A stretch of 64,000 bases of DNA. Origin: Actinomycetales bacterium. Lineage in GTDB: Bacteria; Actinomycetota; Actinomycetes; Actinomycetales; Cellulomonadaceae. A program made the position numbers and the translations under genes. The stretch is from positions 16,061-80,060 of the forward strand of contig JAHLLI010000023.1 of NCBI GenBank assembly GCA_020444245.1, given 5' to 3'. The notes below the pieces were generated by a model. The model saw nothing but the letters and a program-made list of their open reading frames with translations. It was not told the DNA's origin and made no database searches. How positions within the stretch are numbered: position 1 is the first letter of the stretch; every line of letters begins with the position of its first letter. Shown here piece after piece: positions 1 to 10,355 of this stretch.

Positions 1-233
1 ACGGCCGCCACACCGAGCGCCACGAGCCGTGCGTCCACCGTGAGCGCCGACCCGTGCGTGAACGTCTGCACGCCGACCAGCGCCGCGAGCAGCGCCACGG
101 TGACCAGCCCCGAGATCCGCGCGACCCGCGGGTCGGTGAGCCAGTGCGACGGGACGCGGTGGCCCACCAGCTTGGTGAGGTAGCAGGCGGCCGCGCCGCC
201 GAGCACGGCCAGCCAGGTCTGCAGGGGCGTCAC
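1..233 (-). CDS. azlD: AzlD-family branched-chain amino acid exporter small subunit (3' part cut by window edge)
   Basis: The reading frame begins at a GTG whose bases overlap the azlC stop (GTGA) and runs off the left edge. The visible 77 residues hold hydrophobic helices (TWLAVLGGAAACYL, then LVTVALLAALVGVQTF) with a conserved-looking THG/DARLVAL segment, as in AzlD. In this family AzlD is the small membrane partner of AzlC, and together they export branched-chain amino acids. The overlap with azlC implies translational coupling. The C-terminus is not visible, so completeness cannot be judged. Confidence 0.85.
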   Translation of the reverse strand, partial: MTPLQTWLAVLGGAAACYLTKLVGHRVPSHWLTDPRVARISGLVTVALLAALVGVQTFTHGSALTVDARLVALGVAA

Positions 234-1030
234 GAGGCACCTCCGGCGGCGGGTGCGGGCCCGCCGGGCGGTGCGTCAGGGGCGCCGGCGGTGCCGCCGG
301 GCGACGGCGCCCGCCAGCCGACCGCCACCGCGACCAGCGCGGCGGCCAGCACCGGGACCCCGGCGGGCGTCACCGGCGTGAGCGCCAGGGCGACCACGAT
401 GGCACCGGCTGCGACGAGCCGGGCGCTGCGCGAGGCGAGCCGCGGCCACAGCAGGCCGAGGAACGCCGCCCCGGCGGCCGCGTCCAGCCCCCAGCGGCTC
501 GGGTCGCCGAGCGCGTTGCCCACCAGCGCGCCGGCGAGCGTGAACGCGTTCCAGAGCACGAAGACGCCCGCCCCGGCCCACCAGAACCCCGCACGGCCCG
601 CGTCGGGGTCGCGCTGCGCGGTAGCGACGGCTGTCGACTCGTCGATGGTCAGGTGCGCCGCGAGCAGCCGCCGCGGCCCGTGCACGCCGAGCCGCGGTGC
701 CATCACGGCGCCGTAGAGCGCGTTGCGCGCGCCCAGCAGCGCGGCGGTCGCGGCGGCCGCCACCCCGCCGCCACCCGCGCCGATCACGCCGACGAACGCG
801 AACTGCGACCCGCCGGTGAACATCAGCACGCTCAGCGCCTGGGTCTGGAGCACGGTCAGGCCCGCGGCGACCGCGAGTGCCCCGAAGGAGATGCCGTACA
901 GCCCGGTCGCGATCGAGATCGAGATCGCCTGGCGCACCGCCCTGCGTCGCTCCGCCACCGGGTCGGCCGGGGGAACGGCGTCCGTCGCGGGGTCGTCGTG
1001 CGGTGCCCGGTCGGCGGGGGAGTCGGCCAC
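230..1030 (-). CDS. azlC: AzlC-family branched-chain amino acid export permease
   Basis: A 266-residue membrane protein. After a charged N-terminal stretch comes the family signature region ISIATGLYGISFGALAV, followed by FTGGSQFAFVGVIG, ALLGARNALYGAVMAPRL and HLTIDESTAVA. Several more hydrophobic helices follow. AzlC is the large subunit of the AzlCD exporter for branched-chain amino acids. The GTG start at 1030 was chosen because a -10-like TACCCT lies 7 nt upstream and the upstream aldehyde dehydrogenase gene stops at 1072. The very 3' end overlaps azlD by 4 nt. Confidence 0.9.
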   Translation of the reverse strand: MADSPADRAPHDDPATDAVPPADPVAERRRAVRQAISISIATGLYGISFGALAVAAGLTVLQTQALSVLMFTGGSQFAFVGVIGAGGGGVAAAATAALLGARNALYGAVMAPRLGVHGPRRLLAAHLTIDESTAVATAQRDPDAGRAGFWWAGAGVFVLWNAFTLAGALVGNALGDPSRWGLDAAAGAAFLGLLWPRLASRSARLVAAGAIVVALALTPVTPAGVPVLAAALVAVAVGWRAPSPGGTAGAPDAPPGGPAPAAGGAS

Positions 1031-1037
1031 GGGGGCC

Positions 1038-1043
1038 AGGGTA
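1038..1043 (-). promoter_or_regulatory. -10 element of azlC, leaderless arrangement
   Basis: On the minus strand TACCCT lies 7 nt before the azlC GTG. Transcription starting about 7 nt downstream of the hexamer would begin at the start codon. No -35 element was assigned. Confidence 0.5.
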
Positions 1044-1071
1044 GTCAGCGCCGGGCACCTCGACGGCGACC

Positions 1072-2541
1072 TCAGATGGCCACGTACACCGTCTCGAGGT
1101 ACTCCTCGATGCCCTGCTCGCCGCCCTCGCGGCCGAGGCCCGACGCCTTCATGCCGCCGAACGGTGCCGACGGGTCCGACACCAGGCCGCGGTTGATCCC
1201 GATCATCCCGGCCTCGAGCTGCTCGGCGAGGCGGAAGGCCCGGTCCACGTCGCGCGTGTAGGCGTACGCGACCAGGCCGAACGGCGTGGCGTTGGCCAGC
1301 GCGATCGCCTCGGCCTCGTCGTCGAAGGCGACGATGGGCGCGACCGGGCCGAAGACCTCCTCGGTCACCGCAGTCGCGTCCGGCCGCACGCGCAGCAGGA
1401 CCGTGGGGTTGTAGAAGTAGCCCGCCAGGTCCGGCCGGCCGCCGCCGTGCACCACCGTCGCGCCGTGGTCGACCGCGTCGGCGACCACCTGCTCGACGAA
1501 CTCCACCGCGGAGGGCCGGATCAGCGGTCCGACGCTCGTGCCGGGCCGGCTGCCCGGGCCGACGACCAGCTCGCCGAACGCCGCGGACAGCTTCGCCGCG
1601 AACGCGTCCGCCACCGACTCGTGCACGAGGAACCGGTTGGCGGCGACGCAGGTCTGCCCGGCGTTGCGCATCTTGGCCACCATGGCGCCCTCGACCGCCG
1701 CGTCGAGGTCGGCGTCGGCGAACACCAGGAAGGGCGCGTTGCCACCGAGCTCCATCGACGTCCGGAGCACCTGCTGGGCCGCGCCGCGCAGCAGCGTCCG
1801 GCCCACCTGCGTGGAGCCCGTGAAGGACAGCTTGCGCAGCCGTGGGTCGCGCAGCAGCGGCTCGGTCAGCGCGGCGGCGTCGCTGGTCGGCACGACGTTG
1901 ATGACGCCGAGCGGCAGGTCGCGCTCGGCGAGGACCTCGCGCACCACGTCGGCGAACAGCAGGGTGGTCAGCGGCGTGTACCCGGCAGGTTTGATCACCA
2001 CCGGGCACCCCGCGGCGAGCGCAGGGGCGGCCTTGCGGGTCGCCATCGCCAGCGGGAAGTTCCACGGCGTGATGAGCAGCGACGGCCCCACCCCGCGGCG
2101 CAGGACGAGCTGGCGGTTGGCGCCGGACGGTGCGGTGCGCACGGTCCCGGTGATCCGGACCGCCTGCTCGGAGAACCACCGCACGAACTCCGCGCCGTAG
2201 GCGGTCTCCGCGCGGGCCTCGGACAGCGGCTTGCCGCCCTCGGCCGTGATGAGCGCCGCGAACTCGTCGGTCCTGGCCGTGACCCGTTCCCAGACCTCGC
2301 GGAGCACCTCGCTGCGCACCCTCGGCGGCGTCGCCCGCCAGGCTGGCCACGCCCGGTGCGCGGCGTCGAGCGCGTCCAGGCCGTCCTGCGGTGTCGCGTC
2401 GGCGACCTCGGCCAGGACGCCGCCGGTCGCGGGGTCGAGCACCTCGAACGTGCGCCCGCTCGCCCCCGGCCGCCAGCTGCCGTCCACCAGCAGCTCGGTG
2501 CGCAGGGACGGGGGCAGGGGAGCGACGTCGGCGTCGGGCAT
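1072..2541 (-). CDS. NAD(P)-dependent aldehyde dehydrogenase (succinate-semialdehyde dehydrogenase-like)
   Basis: A full-length 489-residue class I-like aldehyde dehydrogenase, which oxidises an aldehyde to its acid with NAD(P)+. Visible landmarks are ITPWNFP near residue 157 (active-site Asn161), FTGST near 240, the general-base Glu264 in MELGGNAP, the nucleophile Cys298 in GQTCVAANR, and EEVFGP towards the C-terminus. Overall similarity is to GabD-type succinate-semialdehyde dehydrogenases, but the substrate cannot be fixed from sequence. The gene is divergent from thyA across 86 bp and has no pathway partner beside it. Confidence 0.88.
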   Translation of the reverse strand: MPDADVAPLPPSLRTELLVDGSWRPGASGRTFEVLDPATGGVLAEVADATPQDGLDALDAAHRAWPAWRATPPRVRSEVLREVWERVTARTDEFAALITAEGGKPLSEARAETAYGAEFVRWFSEQAVRITGTVRTAPSGANRQLVLRRGVGPSLLITPWNFPLAMATRKAAPALAAGCPVVIKPAGYTPLTTLLFADVVREVLAERDLPLGVINVVPTSDAAALTEPLLRDPRLRKLSFTGSTQVGRTLLRGAAQQVLRTSMELGGNAPFLVFADADLDAAVEGAMVAKMRNAGQTCVAANRFLVHESVADAFAAKLSAAFGELVVGPGSRPGTSVGPLIRPSAVEFVEQVVADAVDHGATVVHGGGRPDLAGYFYNPTVLLRVRPDATAVTEEVFGPVAPIVAFDDEAEAIALANATPFGLVAYAYTRDVDRAFRLAEQLEAGMIGINRGLVSDPSAPFGGMKASGLGREGGEQGIEEYLETVYVAI

Positions 2542-2613
2542 GCCCTCAGTATTCGACGCGCACCGGCACCCCGCAGCCGCGGCGTGGGGCGGCCCGCTGT
2601 CGGTCCGCGCGGC

Positions 2614-2619
2614 TACCCT
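2614..2619 (+). promoter_or_regulatory. -10 element of thyA, near-leaderless
   Basis: TACCCT ends 8 nt before the thyA ATG and no Shine-Dalgarno sequence lies between them. This fits a leaderless or almost leaderless transcript. Confidence 0.5.
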
Positions 2620-2627
2620 CGGTCGTC

Positions 2628-3428
2628 ATGACCGTCGCCACGCCGTACGAGGACCTGCTGCGCCACGTCATGGAGCACGGCACGCCCAAGTCCGACCGGA
2701 CCGGCACCGGCACCCGGTCGGTGTTCGGCCACCAGATGCGCTTCGACCTGAGCGCCGGCTTCCCGCTGGTCACCACCAAACGGGTGTTCATGCGGGGCGT
2801 CGCCGAGGAGCTGTTCTGGTTCCTGCGCGGCGAGCGCAACGCGCGCCCGCTGCAGGAGAAGAACGTGCACATCTGGGACGAGTGGGCGGGCGAGGACGGC
2901 GACCTGGGGCCGATCTACGGCTACCAGTGGCGCTCGTGGCCGACCCCGGACGGCGGGCACGTCGACCAGATCGCGCAGGTGCTCGACACCCTGCGGTCCG
3001 ACCCGGACTCGCGCCGGATGATCGTCTCGGCGTGGAACGTCGCGGACATCCCGAGCATGGCGCTCGCCCCGTGCCACGCGTTCTTCCAGTTCTACGTCGC
3101 CGACGGGAAGCTGTCGTGCCAGCTGTACCAGCGCTCGGCCGACCTGTTCCTCGGTGTGCCGTTCAACATCGCCTCGTACGCGCTGCTCGTGCACATGATG
3201 GCCCAGCAGGTGGGTCTGGACGTGGGGGAGCTCGTGTGGACCGGTGGTGACTGCCACGTCTACGACAACCACGTCGAGCAGGTCCGTGAGCAGCTCTCCC
3301 GCGAGCCCTACCCGGCCCCGACGCTCCGGCTGCGCAAGGCGCCCGCGATCGACGCCTACACGTGGGAGGACGTCGAGATCGTGGACTACCGGCACCACCC
3401 GGCGATCCACGCACCGGTGGCGGTGTGA
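2628..3428 (+). CDS. thyA: Thymidylate synthase (ThyA)
   Basis: A 266-residue enzyme that methylates dUMP to dTMP using methylenetetrahydrofolate and releases dihydrofolate. The sequence shows the folate-loop region DRTGTGT near residue 23, the nucleophile Cys149 in [25 protein letters not shown], and the dUMP-binding HVYDNH motif. Length matches bacterial ThyA. The ATG at 2628 follows a -10-like hexamer and gives the canonical N-terminus [12 protein letters not shown]. Its stop overlaps the folA start, so the two genes form a classic thymidylate-cycle pair. Confidence 0.97.
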   Translation: MTVATPYEDLLRHVMEHGTPKSDRTGTGTRSVFGHQMRFDLSAGFPLVTTKRVFMRGVAEELFWFLRGERNARPLQEKNVHIWDEWAGEDGDLGPIYGYQWRSWPTPDGGHVDQIAQVLDTLRSDPDSRRMIVSAWNVADIPSMALAPCHAFFQFYVADGKLSCQLYQRSADLFLGVPFNIASYALLVHMMAQQVGLDVGELVWTGGDCHVYDNHVEQVREQLSREPYPAPTLRLRKAPAIDAYTWEDVEIVDYRHHPAIHAPVAV

Positions 3429-3991
3429 GCCTCGGCCTGGTCTGGGCCCAGTCCGTCGACGGGGTGATCGGTGTCGACGGGGCACTGCCCTGGCACCTGC
3501 CCGAGGACATGGCGCACTTCCGCGAGGTGACCGCCGGCGCGCTCGTCGTGATGGGCCGCGCCACCTGGGCCTCGCTCCCGCCCCGGTTCCGGCCCCTGCC
3601 CGGTCGGGTCAACGTGGTGCTGAGCCGGACTCCCGGGCTCGAGCTGCCGGGAGCGATCGTGGTGGGCGGCGTGACCGAGGCGCTGGACCTGGTCGGTCGG
3701 GCCGATCGCCCCGCCTGGGTGGTCGGTGGCGGCCAGGTCTACGCGGCGTTCGAGCCGGTCGCCGACCGCGCCGAGATCACCGAGGTGGACGTGACCCTCG
3801 GGGCCGGCACGCGCGCCCCGACGCTCGGCGGCGGCTGGTCCCCGACCCGCAGCGACCCCGCCGAGGGCTGGGCCACGTCGAGCGGCGGGCTGCGGTACCG
3901 GTTCGTCTCGTGGGCGCGGGGCGGTCCGAGCCGGGTGCCGGACGCGGTCGCTTGGCGGACGTCGCCGGTTGCGCCGGGACCGGGAGAGTAG
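3425..3991 (+). CDS. folA: Dihydrofolate reductase
   Basis: A 188-residue reductase that regenerates tetrahydrofolate from the dihydrofolate made by ThyA. The N-terminus carries [18 protein letters not shown] with the catalytic acid at Asp28. [10 protein letters not shown] and the NADPH-binding WVVGGGQVY segment follow. The GTG start overlaps the thyA stop (GTGA), implying translational coupling. About 25 residues after the last expected strand form a Pro/Gly/Arg-rich tail. The TAG stop is also the first half of the dapA -10 hexamer. Confidence 0.95.
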   Translation: MSLGLVWAQSVDGVIGVDGALPWHLPEDMAHFREVTAGALVVMGRATWASLPPRFRPLPGRVNVVLSRTPGLELPGAIVVGGVTEALDLVGRADRPAWVVGGGQVYAAFEPVADRAEITEVDVTLGAGTRAPTLGGGWSPTRSDPAEGWATSSGGLRYRFVSWARGGPSRVPDAVAWRTSPVAPGPGE

Positions 3992-3994
3992 GTT
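3989..3994 (+). promoter_or_regulatory. -10 element of dapA, leaderless arrangement
   Basis: TAGGTT lies 7 nt before the dapA ATG. Its first three bases are the folA stop codon. Confidence 0.5.
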
Positions 3995-4001
3995 GGCGCG
4001 C

Positions 4002-4910
4002 ATGGTCCGCACGGTCACCCCGCAGCGCCCGTTCGGCGCCCTGCTCACGGCGATGATCACGCCGATGACCGACGACGGCGACATCGATCTCGACGCGGCC
4101 GTCGCGCTCGCCCGCCACCTCGCCGACCACGGCCACGACGGTGTCGTGCTCAACGGCACGACGGGGGAGGCGCCCACCACCCACGCCCCGGAGAAGGCCG
4201 AGCTCGTCGCGGCCGTCGTCGAGGCGGTGGGGGACCGGCTGACCGTGGTCACCGGTGCGGGGTCCAACGACACCGCGCACGCGGTGCGGATGGCGGAACA
4301 GGCGTCCGACACGGGCGCGCACGGCCTGCTGGTCGTCACGCCCTACTACTCCCGCCCCTCCCAGGAGGGCGTCTACCGGCACACCCGTGCCGTGGCCGAC
4401 GCCACCGACCTACCGGTCATGCTCTACGACGTGCCGGGGCGCACCGGCGTGCGCTATGCGCCGGCGACGCTGGACCGGCTGGCCGCCCACCCGCGGATCG
4501 TCGCGGTCAAGGACGCCACGGGTGACACCCAGGCGGCGCTCGGCGCGATCGCCCGGACCGGGCTCGCCTGGTATTCCGGCGACGACGGGATGCTGCTGCA
4601 GTTCCTGGCCGTCGGCGCCGTCGGCCTCGTCTCGATGGCCGCGCACGTCGTCGGCGACCAGCTCGCCGCGGTGCTCGCCGCGCACGACGCGGGGCAGACC
4701 GCCGAGGCTCGCGAGCACTTCCTCCAGATCCTGCCGGTGGTGGACATCATCGCCGGTTCCGGGAACGGCGCCCTGCGGTCCAAGCTCGTCCTGCACGAGC
4801 TGGGCCTGCTGCCCAGCGCCGCGATGCGGCTGCCGCACGTGCCGGCGGACGAGGCGGAGACCGCCGACGTGCGAGCCGCGATGATCGCCGCCGGGCTGCT
4901 GGAGGCCTGA
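4002..4910 (+). CDS. dapA: 4-hydroxy-tetrahydrodipicolinate synthase
   Basis: A 302-residue class I aldolase that condenses pyruvate with aspartate semialdehyde, the first committed step to diaminopimelate and lysine. Visible are NGTTGEAPTT near residue 51, TPYYSRP near 113, the active-site Tyr142 in LYDVPGRTG, and the Schiff-base Lys170 in VAVKDATGD. The ATG at 4002 gives the usual short N-terminus before FGALLTAMITPM. rnj follows after 60 nt in the same direction, an order I recall from many actinobacteria. A second DAP-pathway gene, dapF, lies 30 kb away. Confidence 0.96.
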   Translation: MVRTVTPQRPFGALLTAMITPMTDDGDIDLDAAVALARHLADHGHDGVVLNGTTGEAPTTHAPEKAELVAAVVEAVGDRLTVVTGAGSNDTAHAVRMAEQASDTGAHGLLVVTPYYSRPSQEGVYRHTRAVADATDLPVMLYDVPGRTGVRYAPATLDRLAAHPRIVAVKDATGDTQAALGAIARTGLAWYSGDDGMLLQFLAVGAVGLVSMAAHVVGDQLAAVLAAHDAGQTAEAREHFLQILPVVDIIAGSGNGALRSKLVLHELGLLPSAAMRLPHVPADEAETADVRAAMIAAGLLEA

Positions 4911-4970
4911 GCACCACCCGAGACCACTTCAGGCCCGGCGACCGGGCCGCCGTCCGCTCGAAGGAGCCCC

Positions 4971-6656
4971 ATGTCCCACCCGCACCCCGAGCTGGGGCTG
5001 CCCCCGGCCCTCGAACCCGGCACGCTGCGGGTCGTCCCGCTGGGCGGCCTCGGCGAGATCGGCCGCAACATGGCCGTCCTCGAGCTCGACGGGCGCCTGC
5101 TGATCATCGACTGCGGTGTGCTGTTCCCCGAGGACCACCAGCCCGGCGTCGACCTGATCCTGCCGGACTTCGACTACATCGCCTCGCGCCTGGACGAGGT
5201 CGAGGCGCTGGTGCTCACCCACGGGCACGAGGACCACATCGGCGCGGTGCCCTACCTGCTGCGGCTGCGCCCGGACATCCCGGTGGTCGGCTCGCAGCTC
5301 ACCCTGGCGTTCGTCGAGGCCAAGCTCAAGGAGCACCGGATCACGCCGTTGACCCTCGCGGTGCGCGAGGGCCAGACCGAGCGGTTCGGGCCCTTCGAGT
5401 GCGAGTTCACCGCGGTGACGCACTCCATCCCCGACGCCCTTGCGGTGTTCGTCCGCACCTCAGCCGGCACCGTCCTGCACACCGGTGACTTCAAGATGGA
5501 CCAGCTGCCGCTGGACGGCCGGATCACCGACCTACGGGCGTTCGCGCGGTTCGGCGAGGAGGGAGTCGACCTGTTCATGGTCGACTCCACGAACGCCGAG
5601 GTGCCGGGGTTCGTGACCCCGGAGCGGGAGATCGGCCCGGTGCTCGACTCGGTCTTCGCCGGCGCGGAGCAGCGGATCATCGTTGCGTCCTTCGCCTCGC
5701 ACGTGCACCGTGTGCAGCAGGTGCTCGACGCCGCGCACGCGCACCGCCGCAAGGTCGCGTTCGTGGGGCGGTCGATGGTGCGCAACATGGGCATCGCGGC
5801 CGACCTGGGCTACCTGACCGTGCCCGAGGGCATCCTCGTGGACGCCCGCGAGGTCGACGCGCTGCCGCCGCACGAGGTGGTGCTCATGTCCACCGGGTCC
5901 CAGGGCGAGCCGATGGCCGCCCTGGCTCGGATGGCGAACGGCGACCACCCGGTGAAGATCGGCGCGGACGACACGGTCGTGCTCGCGTCCTCGCTGATCC
6001 CCGGCAACGAGAACGCGGTGTACCGGGTGATCAACGGTCTGATGCGGCTCGGCGCCGTGGTGGTGCACCAGGGCAGCGCGCGGGTGCACGTGTCGGGTCA
6101 CGCGGCCGCCGGCGAGCTCACGTACTGCTACAACATCCTGCGCCCGCGCAACGTCATGCCGGTGCACGGCGAGGTGCGCCACCTGATCGCCAACGGCAAG
6201 GTGGCACAGCGCACCGGGATCCCGGCCGAGCGGGTGCTGGTCGCCGAGGACGGCGTGGTCGTGGACCTGCGCGACGGCGTCGGAACCATCGTGGGCGCGG
6301 TGCCGTGCGGGTACGTCTACGTCGACGGATCGAGCGTCGGCGAGCTCACCGACGTCGAGCTCAAGGACCGGCGGATCCTGGGGGAGGAGGGGTTCATCTC
6401 GGTGTTCGCCGTGGTGGACTCCGCGACCGGCGCGGTGCTGGCCGGTCCGCAGGTGCACGCGCGCGGCATCGCCGAGGAGGACGCGGTGTTCGACGCGATC
6501 CTGCCCGACGTGGTCCAGGCGCTCGAGGAGGCGGCCGCGGGTGGCGCGTTCGACACCCAGCAGCTCCAGCAGGTGATGCGACGCGTGGTCGGCCGGTTCG
6601 TCTCGCACAAGCTCCGGCGGCGACCGATGATCATCCCGGTGGTCGTCGAGGCCTAG
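4971..6656 (+). CDS. rnj: Ribonuclease J
   Basis: A 561-residue metallo-beta-lactamase/beta-CASP ribonuclease with 5'-exonuclease and endonuclease roles in mRNA decay and rRNA maturation. The zinc-binding motif HGHEDH lies at residues 84-89, VTHSIPDA and HTGDFKMD follow, and the beta-CASP part includes MSTGSQGEP and HVSGHAAAGEL. The C-terminal RNase J domain is present. A good Shine-Dalgarno AAGGAG precedes the ATG. The stop codon overlaps that of the convergent DMT transporter gene. RNase Y is also encoded in this window. Confidence 0.96.
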   Translation: MSHPHPELGLPPALEPGTLRVVPLGGLGEIGRNMAVLELDGRLLIIDCGVLFPEDHQPGVDLILPDFDYIASRLDEVEALVLTHGHEDHIGAVPYLLRLRPDIPVVGSQLTLAFVEAKLKEHRITPLTLAVREGQTERFGPFECEFTAVTHSIPDALAVFVRTSAGTVLHTGDFKMDQLPLDGRITDLRAFARFGEEGVDLFMVDSTNAEVPGFVTPEREIGPVLDSVFAGAEQRIIVASFASHVHRVQQVLDAAHAHRRKVAFVGRSMVRNMGIAADLGYLTVPEGILVDAREVDALPPHEVVLMSTGSQGEPMAALARMANGDHPVKIGADDTVVLASSLIPGNENAVYRVINGLMRLGAVVVHQGSARVHVSGHAAAGELTYCYNILRPRNVMPVHGEVRHLIANGKVAQRTGIPAERVLVAEDGVVVDLRDGVGTIVGAVPCGYVYVDGSSVGELTDVELKDRRILGEEGFISVFAVVDSATGAVLAGPQVHARGIAEEDAVFDAILPDVVQALEEAAAGGAFDTQQLQQVMRRVVGRFVSHKLRRRPMIIPVVVEA

Positions 6657-7540
6657 CCCTCCGCGACCGCGAGCTGCGCCGCCGGGGTTCGCCGGATCGC
6701 GGCGAGGGCCGAGCCGCCCAGGATGAGCACGGTCGCGAGGAGCACCGAGGCGCTCAGCGGCTCGCTCAGCACCGCCGCGCCGAGCAGCACCGCCACCACC
6801 GGGTTGAGGTAGGCCACCAGCGTGGCGCGCGGCCCGCCCACCTCGGCGATCAGCCGGAAGAAGAGCAGGAACGCCGCGGCCGTGCACAGCAGCCCGAGCA
6901 GCACCAGGGCTCCGACCGCTGACCCGCCCGGGACCGGGTGGGGGCCGGTCAGTGCGACCACCGGCGCGTAGACCGCCGAGGCGAGGAGCAGCGTCGCGAC
7001 GGTGACCACGGTGGTCGGCACCCCTTGGAGTGCGCGCTCGGCGACCACCGGCGCCACCGCGTACCCGACCACGGCGAGCATCACCTGGGCGACGGCCCAG
7101 CCGTGCCCGGAGCGCAGCCCCGGACCGGTGAGCACGAGCACCCCGGCGAACGCCACGGCCAGCCCGGCCCAGCGCACGCCGCCCACCGGCAGCCGGTCTC
7201 CGGCGAAGCGCCCGACCACCACCGACAGGATCGGCACCGTGGCCACCAGGAGCCCGACCGTCGAGCTGCTCAGGGTCTGCTCGGCGGTCGGGAACAGCAG
7301 CCAGGGGCCGATCACCTCGAGCAGGGCGAACAGGGCCACCGCCGGCCAACGGCCGCGCAGTGCCCGGAAGCCCGGTCCGCGCAGCGCGAACGGCAGGAGC
7401 ACGACCGCGCCGATCGTCGTGCGCGCCAGCACGACCAGCGCCGGGCTGACGCCGGCGTCCACGGCGACCTTGATGAACAGGTAGGGCGTGCCCCAGATCA
7501 CGCCGAGGGTGCCGAGCAGCACCCAGCCGCGCCGGCTCAC
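6653..7540 (-). CDS. EamA/DMT-superfamily transporter
   Basis: A 295-residue integral membrane protein with about ten hydrophobic helices in two EamA repeats. The first begins [23 protein letters not shown], with the GxxWG and P landmarks of the drug/metabolite transporter family. The second repeat includes [22 protein letters not shown]. Family members export metabolites or amino acids; no substrate can be assigned. The GTG at 7540 is the start nearest the first helix, but the frame is open far upstream, so the start is only probable. It converges on rnj. Confidence 0.85.
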   Translation of the reverse strand: MSRRGWVLLGTLGVIWGTPYLFIKVAVDAGVSPALVVLARTTIGAVVLLPFALRGPGFRALRGRWPAVALFALLEVIGPWLLFPTAEQTLSSSTVGLLVATVPILSVVVGRFAGDRLPVGGVRWAGLAVAFAGVLVLTGPGLRSGHGWAVAQVMLAVVGYAVAPVVAERALQGVPTTVVTVATLLLASAVYAPVVALTGPHPVPGGSAVGALVLLGLLCTAAAFLLFFRLIAEVGGPRATLVAYLNPVVAVLLGAAVLSEPLSASVLLATVLILGGSALAAIRRTPAAQLAVAEG

Positions 7541-7780
7541 CGCGCGGATCCGTGGCTGCGTGCGGCGGGACCGCCGTGGGCACCGGCCGCGCGGCGAGCG
7601 AGGAGGATCACGCGCACAGGGTGCCACGCGGCGCCCACACCCATCGGTCGCGGGGCACGTCACGTCGTGGCCGACGGTTGCGCGCGGGTCACCCGATCGG
7701 AGCAGTGCGCGCAGGGTCACAGGCCGGGACGGACCCGGACAGACCGGCCCTGCCTCCGTCGCCCGGACGGACGCCGCGGG

Positions 7781-7786
7781 TACGGT
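7781..7786 (+). promoter_or_regulatory. -10 element of ftsK, leaderless arrangement
   Basis: TACGGT lies 7 nt before the ftsK ATG. The 253 bp between the DMT gene and ftsK shows no other gene or strong hairpin. Confidence 0.5.
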
Positions 7787-7793
7787 GAGCACC

Positions 7794-10355
7794 ATGGCGA
7801 CCCGTACCTCCGGCCGCGGGAGCAGTGCGCCCAAGGCGTCGTCGTCGGCCCGTGGGTCGGCGCGTAGCGGGTCGCGCACGCCCGCGCGCGGCAACGGGCG
7901 CAAGCAGCAGCGGCAGGCGTCCCTGCCGGTGCGCATGGTCCGGGGGACCTGGCTCGGTGCGGCGCACGTGGTGGGCGGTGCGGGCCGCCGGATCGGGCGG
8001 GGGGCACGAGACCTGGACCCGGCGCACCGTCGCGACGGCGCCGCGCTCGCCCTGGTCGGCCTCGCCCTGGTGATCGCGGCGCGCGAGTGGTGGGGCCTGT
8101 CCGGGGCCGCCGGCTCGGTGATCCACGACGTGGTCGCCGGGACGTTCGGGGTGGTCGGGGTCGTGATCCCGATCGTGCTGCTGGGCGCAGCGGTGCGCCT
8201 GATGCGCCATCCCGACCGCGTGCAGGCCAACGGGCGGATGGGCATCGGCGTGGGGACCCTGCTGCTCGCGGCGTGCGGCATGGCGCACCTGGCGGACGGC
8301 GCGCCGTCCCTCGACGAGGGCCTGGTGCGGCTGCAGAGTGCCGGTGGCGTGCTCGGCTACCTGATCGGCGAGCCGCTGGAGAGCCTGCTGACGGGCTGGG
8401 TGGCGTGGCCGCTGCTGGTGCTGCTGGCGTTCTTCGGCCTGCTCGTGCTGACCGCCACGCCGATCCACCAGATCGTGCCGCGCCTGCGCTCGGGCTACCG
8501 GAGGCTGACCGGAGCCGACCGCGCGGACGAGGAGAGCCTGGCCGACCTGCCCACGATGGCCGAGCAGCAGGTGCAGCGCCGGCGCTGGGGTCGCCGCAAG
8601 GCCGCGCTGACCGAGCCGTCCGGGGACGACGGGCCGCGGGCCGGCGACGAGGCCTTCACCCGCGCCGCGTTCACCGACACCGACGAGACCCGCGAGACCG
8701 GGCCGGACGCGGCGACCGAGGTCGTCCGGGTCGAGGACGCGCCCGCCGTCGACGCCACGGAGACCGCCGTCATGGGGCACGACCTCGAGCCGGTCACCCC
8801 GCCGCCGGCGGGGGTGCCGCGCGGCGAGCAGCCCATGCTCGACGGCGACGTGGTCTACACGCTGCCGGGCGACGAGGTGCTCGCCAAGGGCATGCCGCAC
8901 AAGGTGCGCTCGGCGGCCAACGACCGCGTGGTCGAGTCTCTGACCACCGTCCTGGAGCAGTTCGACGTCGACGCGCAGGTCACCGGCTTCAGCCGGGGCC
9001 CGACGGTCACGCGCTACGAGCTCGAGCTGGGCCCGGGCGTCAAGGTCGAGCGGGTCACCGCACTGTCGCGCAACATCTCCTACGCGGTGGCCAGCGCCGA
9101 CGTGCGCATCCTGTCGCCGATCCCCGGCAAGTCCGCGATCGGTGTGGAGATCCCGAACACCGACCGGGAGACCGTCTCGCTCGGCGACGTGCTGCGCTCG
9201 TCGGCGGCGCGCCGCAGCGAGCACCCGATGGTGATCGGGGTCGGCAAGGACGTCGAGGGCGGCTACGTGGTGGCCAACCTCGCCAAGATGCCGCACCTGC
9301 TGGTCGCAGGCGCTACGGGGTCGGGCAAGTCCAGCTTCGTGAACTCGATGATCGCCTCGCTGCTCATGCGGGCGACACCCGACGAGGTCCGGATGGTGCT
9401 GGTCGACCCCAAGCGGGTCGAGCTGACCGTCTACGAGGGCATCCCGCACCTCATCACGCCGATCATCACCAACCCCAAGAAGGCCGCCGAGGCCCTGGAG
9501 TGGGTGGTGCGCGAGATGGACGCGCGCTACGACGACCTCGCGATGTTCGGTTTCAAGCACATCGACGACTTCAACGCCGGCGTCCGCTCCGGCAAGGTCA
9601 AGCCGCTGCCGGGCAGCGAGCGCAAGATCGCGCCGTACCCGTACCTGCTCGTCGTGGTCGACGAGCTCGCCGACCTGATGATGGTCGCCCCCCGCGACGT
9701 GGAGTCCTCCGTCCAGCGGATCACCCAGCTCGCCAGGGCCGCCGGCATCCACCTGGTGTTGGCCACCCAGCGGCCGAGCGTGGACGTGGTCACCGGTCTG
9801 ATCAAGGCGAACGTGCCGTCCCGGCTGGCGTTCGCGACGTCGTCGCTGACCGACTCACGCGTGGTGCTCGACCAGCCGGGTGCCGAGAAGCTCATCGGGC
9901 AGGGCGACGCCCTGTTCCTGCCGATGGGCGCGGCCAAGCCGATGCGCGTGCAGGGCGCGTGGGTGTCGGAGACCGAGATCCACGCGATCGTCGACCACGT
10001 CAAGACCCAGCTCAAGCCGAGCTATCGGCCCGACGTCATCGCGCCGGCGGCCAAGAAGCAGGTCGACGAGGACATCGGTGACGACCTGGACCTGCTGCTC
10101 CAGGCCGCCGAGCTCGTGGTCACCACGCAGTTCGGGTCCACCTCGATGCTCCAGCGCAAGCTCCGCGTCGGGTTCGCCAAGGCCGGACGGCTCATGGACC
10201 TGCTCGAGTCGCGCGAGATCGTCGGTCCTTCGGAGGGCTCCAAGGCCCGCGACGTCCTGGTCCAGCCCGACGACCTGGCGGCGACGCTCGCCCTGCTGCG
10301 CGGCGAGCCGTCCGACGTCGACGATGGCGGCGAGGAGCAATGGCCGGCGTCGTGA
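7794..10355 (+). CDS. ftsK: DNA translocase FtsK
   Basis: An 853-residue septal DNA pump that clears chromosome ends during division. An Arg/Lys/Ser-rich N-terminus precedes about four membrane helices (roughly residues 75-230) and an acidic, low-complexity linker to about residue 360. The motor domain has Walker A GATGSGKS at 506-513, the Walker B region [14 protein letters not shown], and [21 protein letters not shown]. The C-terminus carries the winged-helix gamma domain ([24 protein letters not shown]), which in this family reads KOPS sequences. The last 16 nt overlap the next gene. Confidence 0.96.
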   Translation: MATRTSGRGSSAPKASSSARGSARSGSRTPARGNGRKQQRQASLPVRMVRGTWLGAAHVVGGAGRRIGRGARDLDPAHRRDGAALALVGLALVIAAREWWGLSGAAGSVIHDVVAGTFGVVGVVIPIVLLGAAVRLMRHPDRVQANGRMGIGVGTLLLAACGMAHLADGAPSLDEGLVRLQSAGGVLGYLIGEPLESLLTGWVAWPLLVLLAFFGLLVLTATPIHQIVPRLRSGYRRLTGADRADEESLADLPTMAEQQVQRRRWGRRKAALTEPSGDDGPRAGDEAFTRAAFTDTDETRETGPDAATEVVRVEDAPAVDATETAVMGHDLEPVTPPPAGVPRGEQPMLDGDVVYTLPGDEVLAKGMPHKVRSAANDRVVESLTTVLEQFDVDAQVTGFSRGPTVTRYELELGPGVKVERVTALSRNISYAVASADVRILSPIPGKSAIGVEIPNTDRETVSLGDVLRSSAARRSEHPMVIGVGKDVEGGYVVANLAKMPHLLVAGATGSGKSSFVNSMIASLLMRATPDEVRMVLVDPKRVELTVYEGIPHLITPIITNPKKAAEALEWVVREMDARYDDLAMFGFKHIDDFNAGVRSGKVKPLPGSERKIAPYPYLLVVVDELADLMMVAPRDVESSVQRITQLARAAGIHLVLATQRPSVDVVTGLIKANVPSRLAFATSSLTDSRVVLDQPGAEKLIGQGDALFLPMGAAKPMRVQGAWVSETEIHAIVDHVKTQLKPSYRPDVIAPAAKKQVDEDIGDDLDLLLQAAELVVTTQFGSTSMLQRKLRVGFAKAGRLMDLLESREIVGPSEGSKARDVLVQPDDLAATLALLRGEPSDVDDGGEEQWPAS

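Noticed and set aside
230..2350. A 706-codon open frame fusing the antisense of the aldehyde dehydrogenase gene to azlC
   Set aside because: Its upstream two-thirds is Arg/Gly/Ala-rich out-of-frame translation of the dehydrogenase gene; only the azlC part has family motifs.
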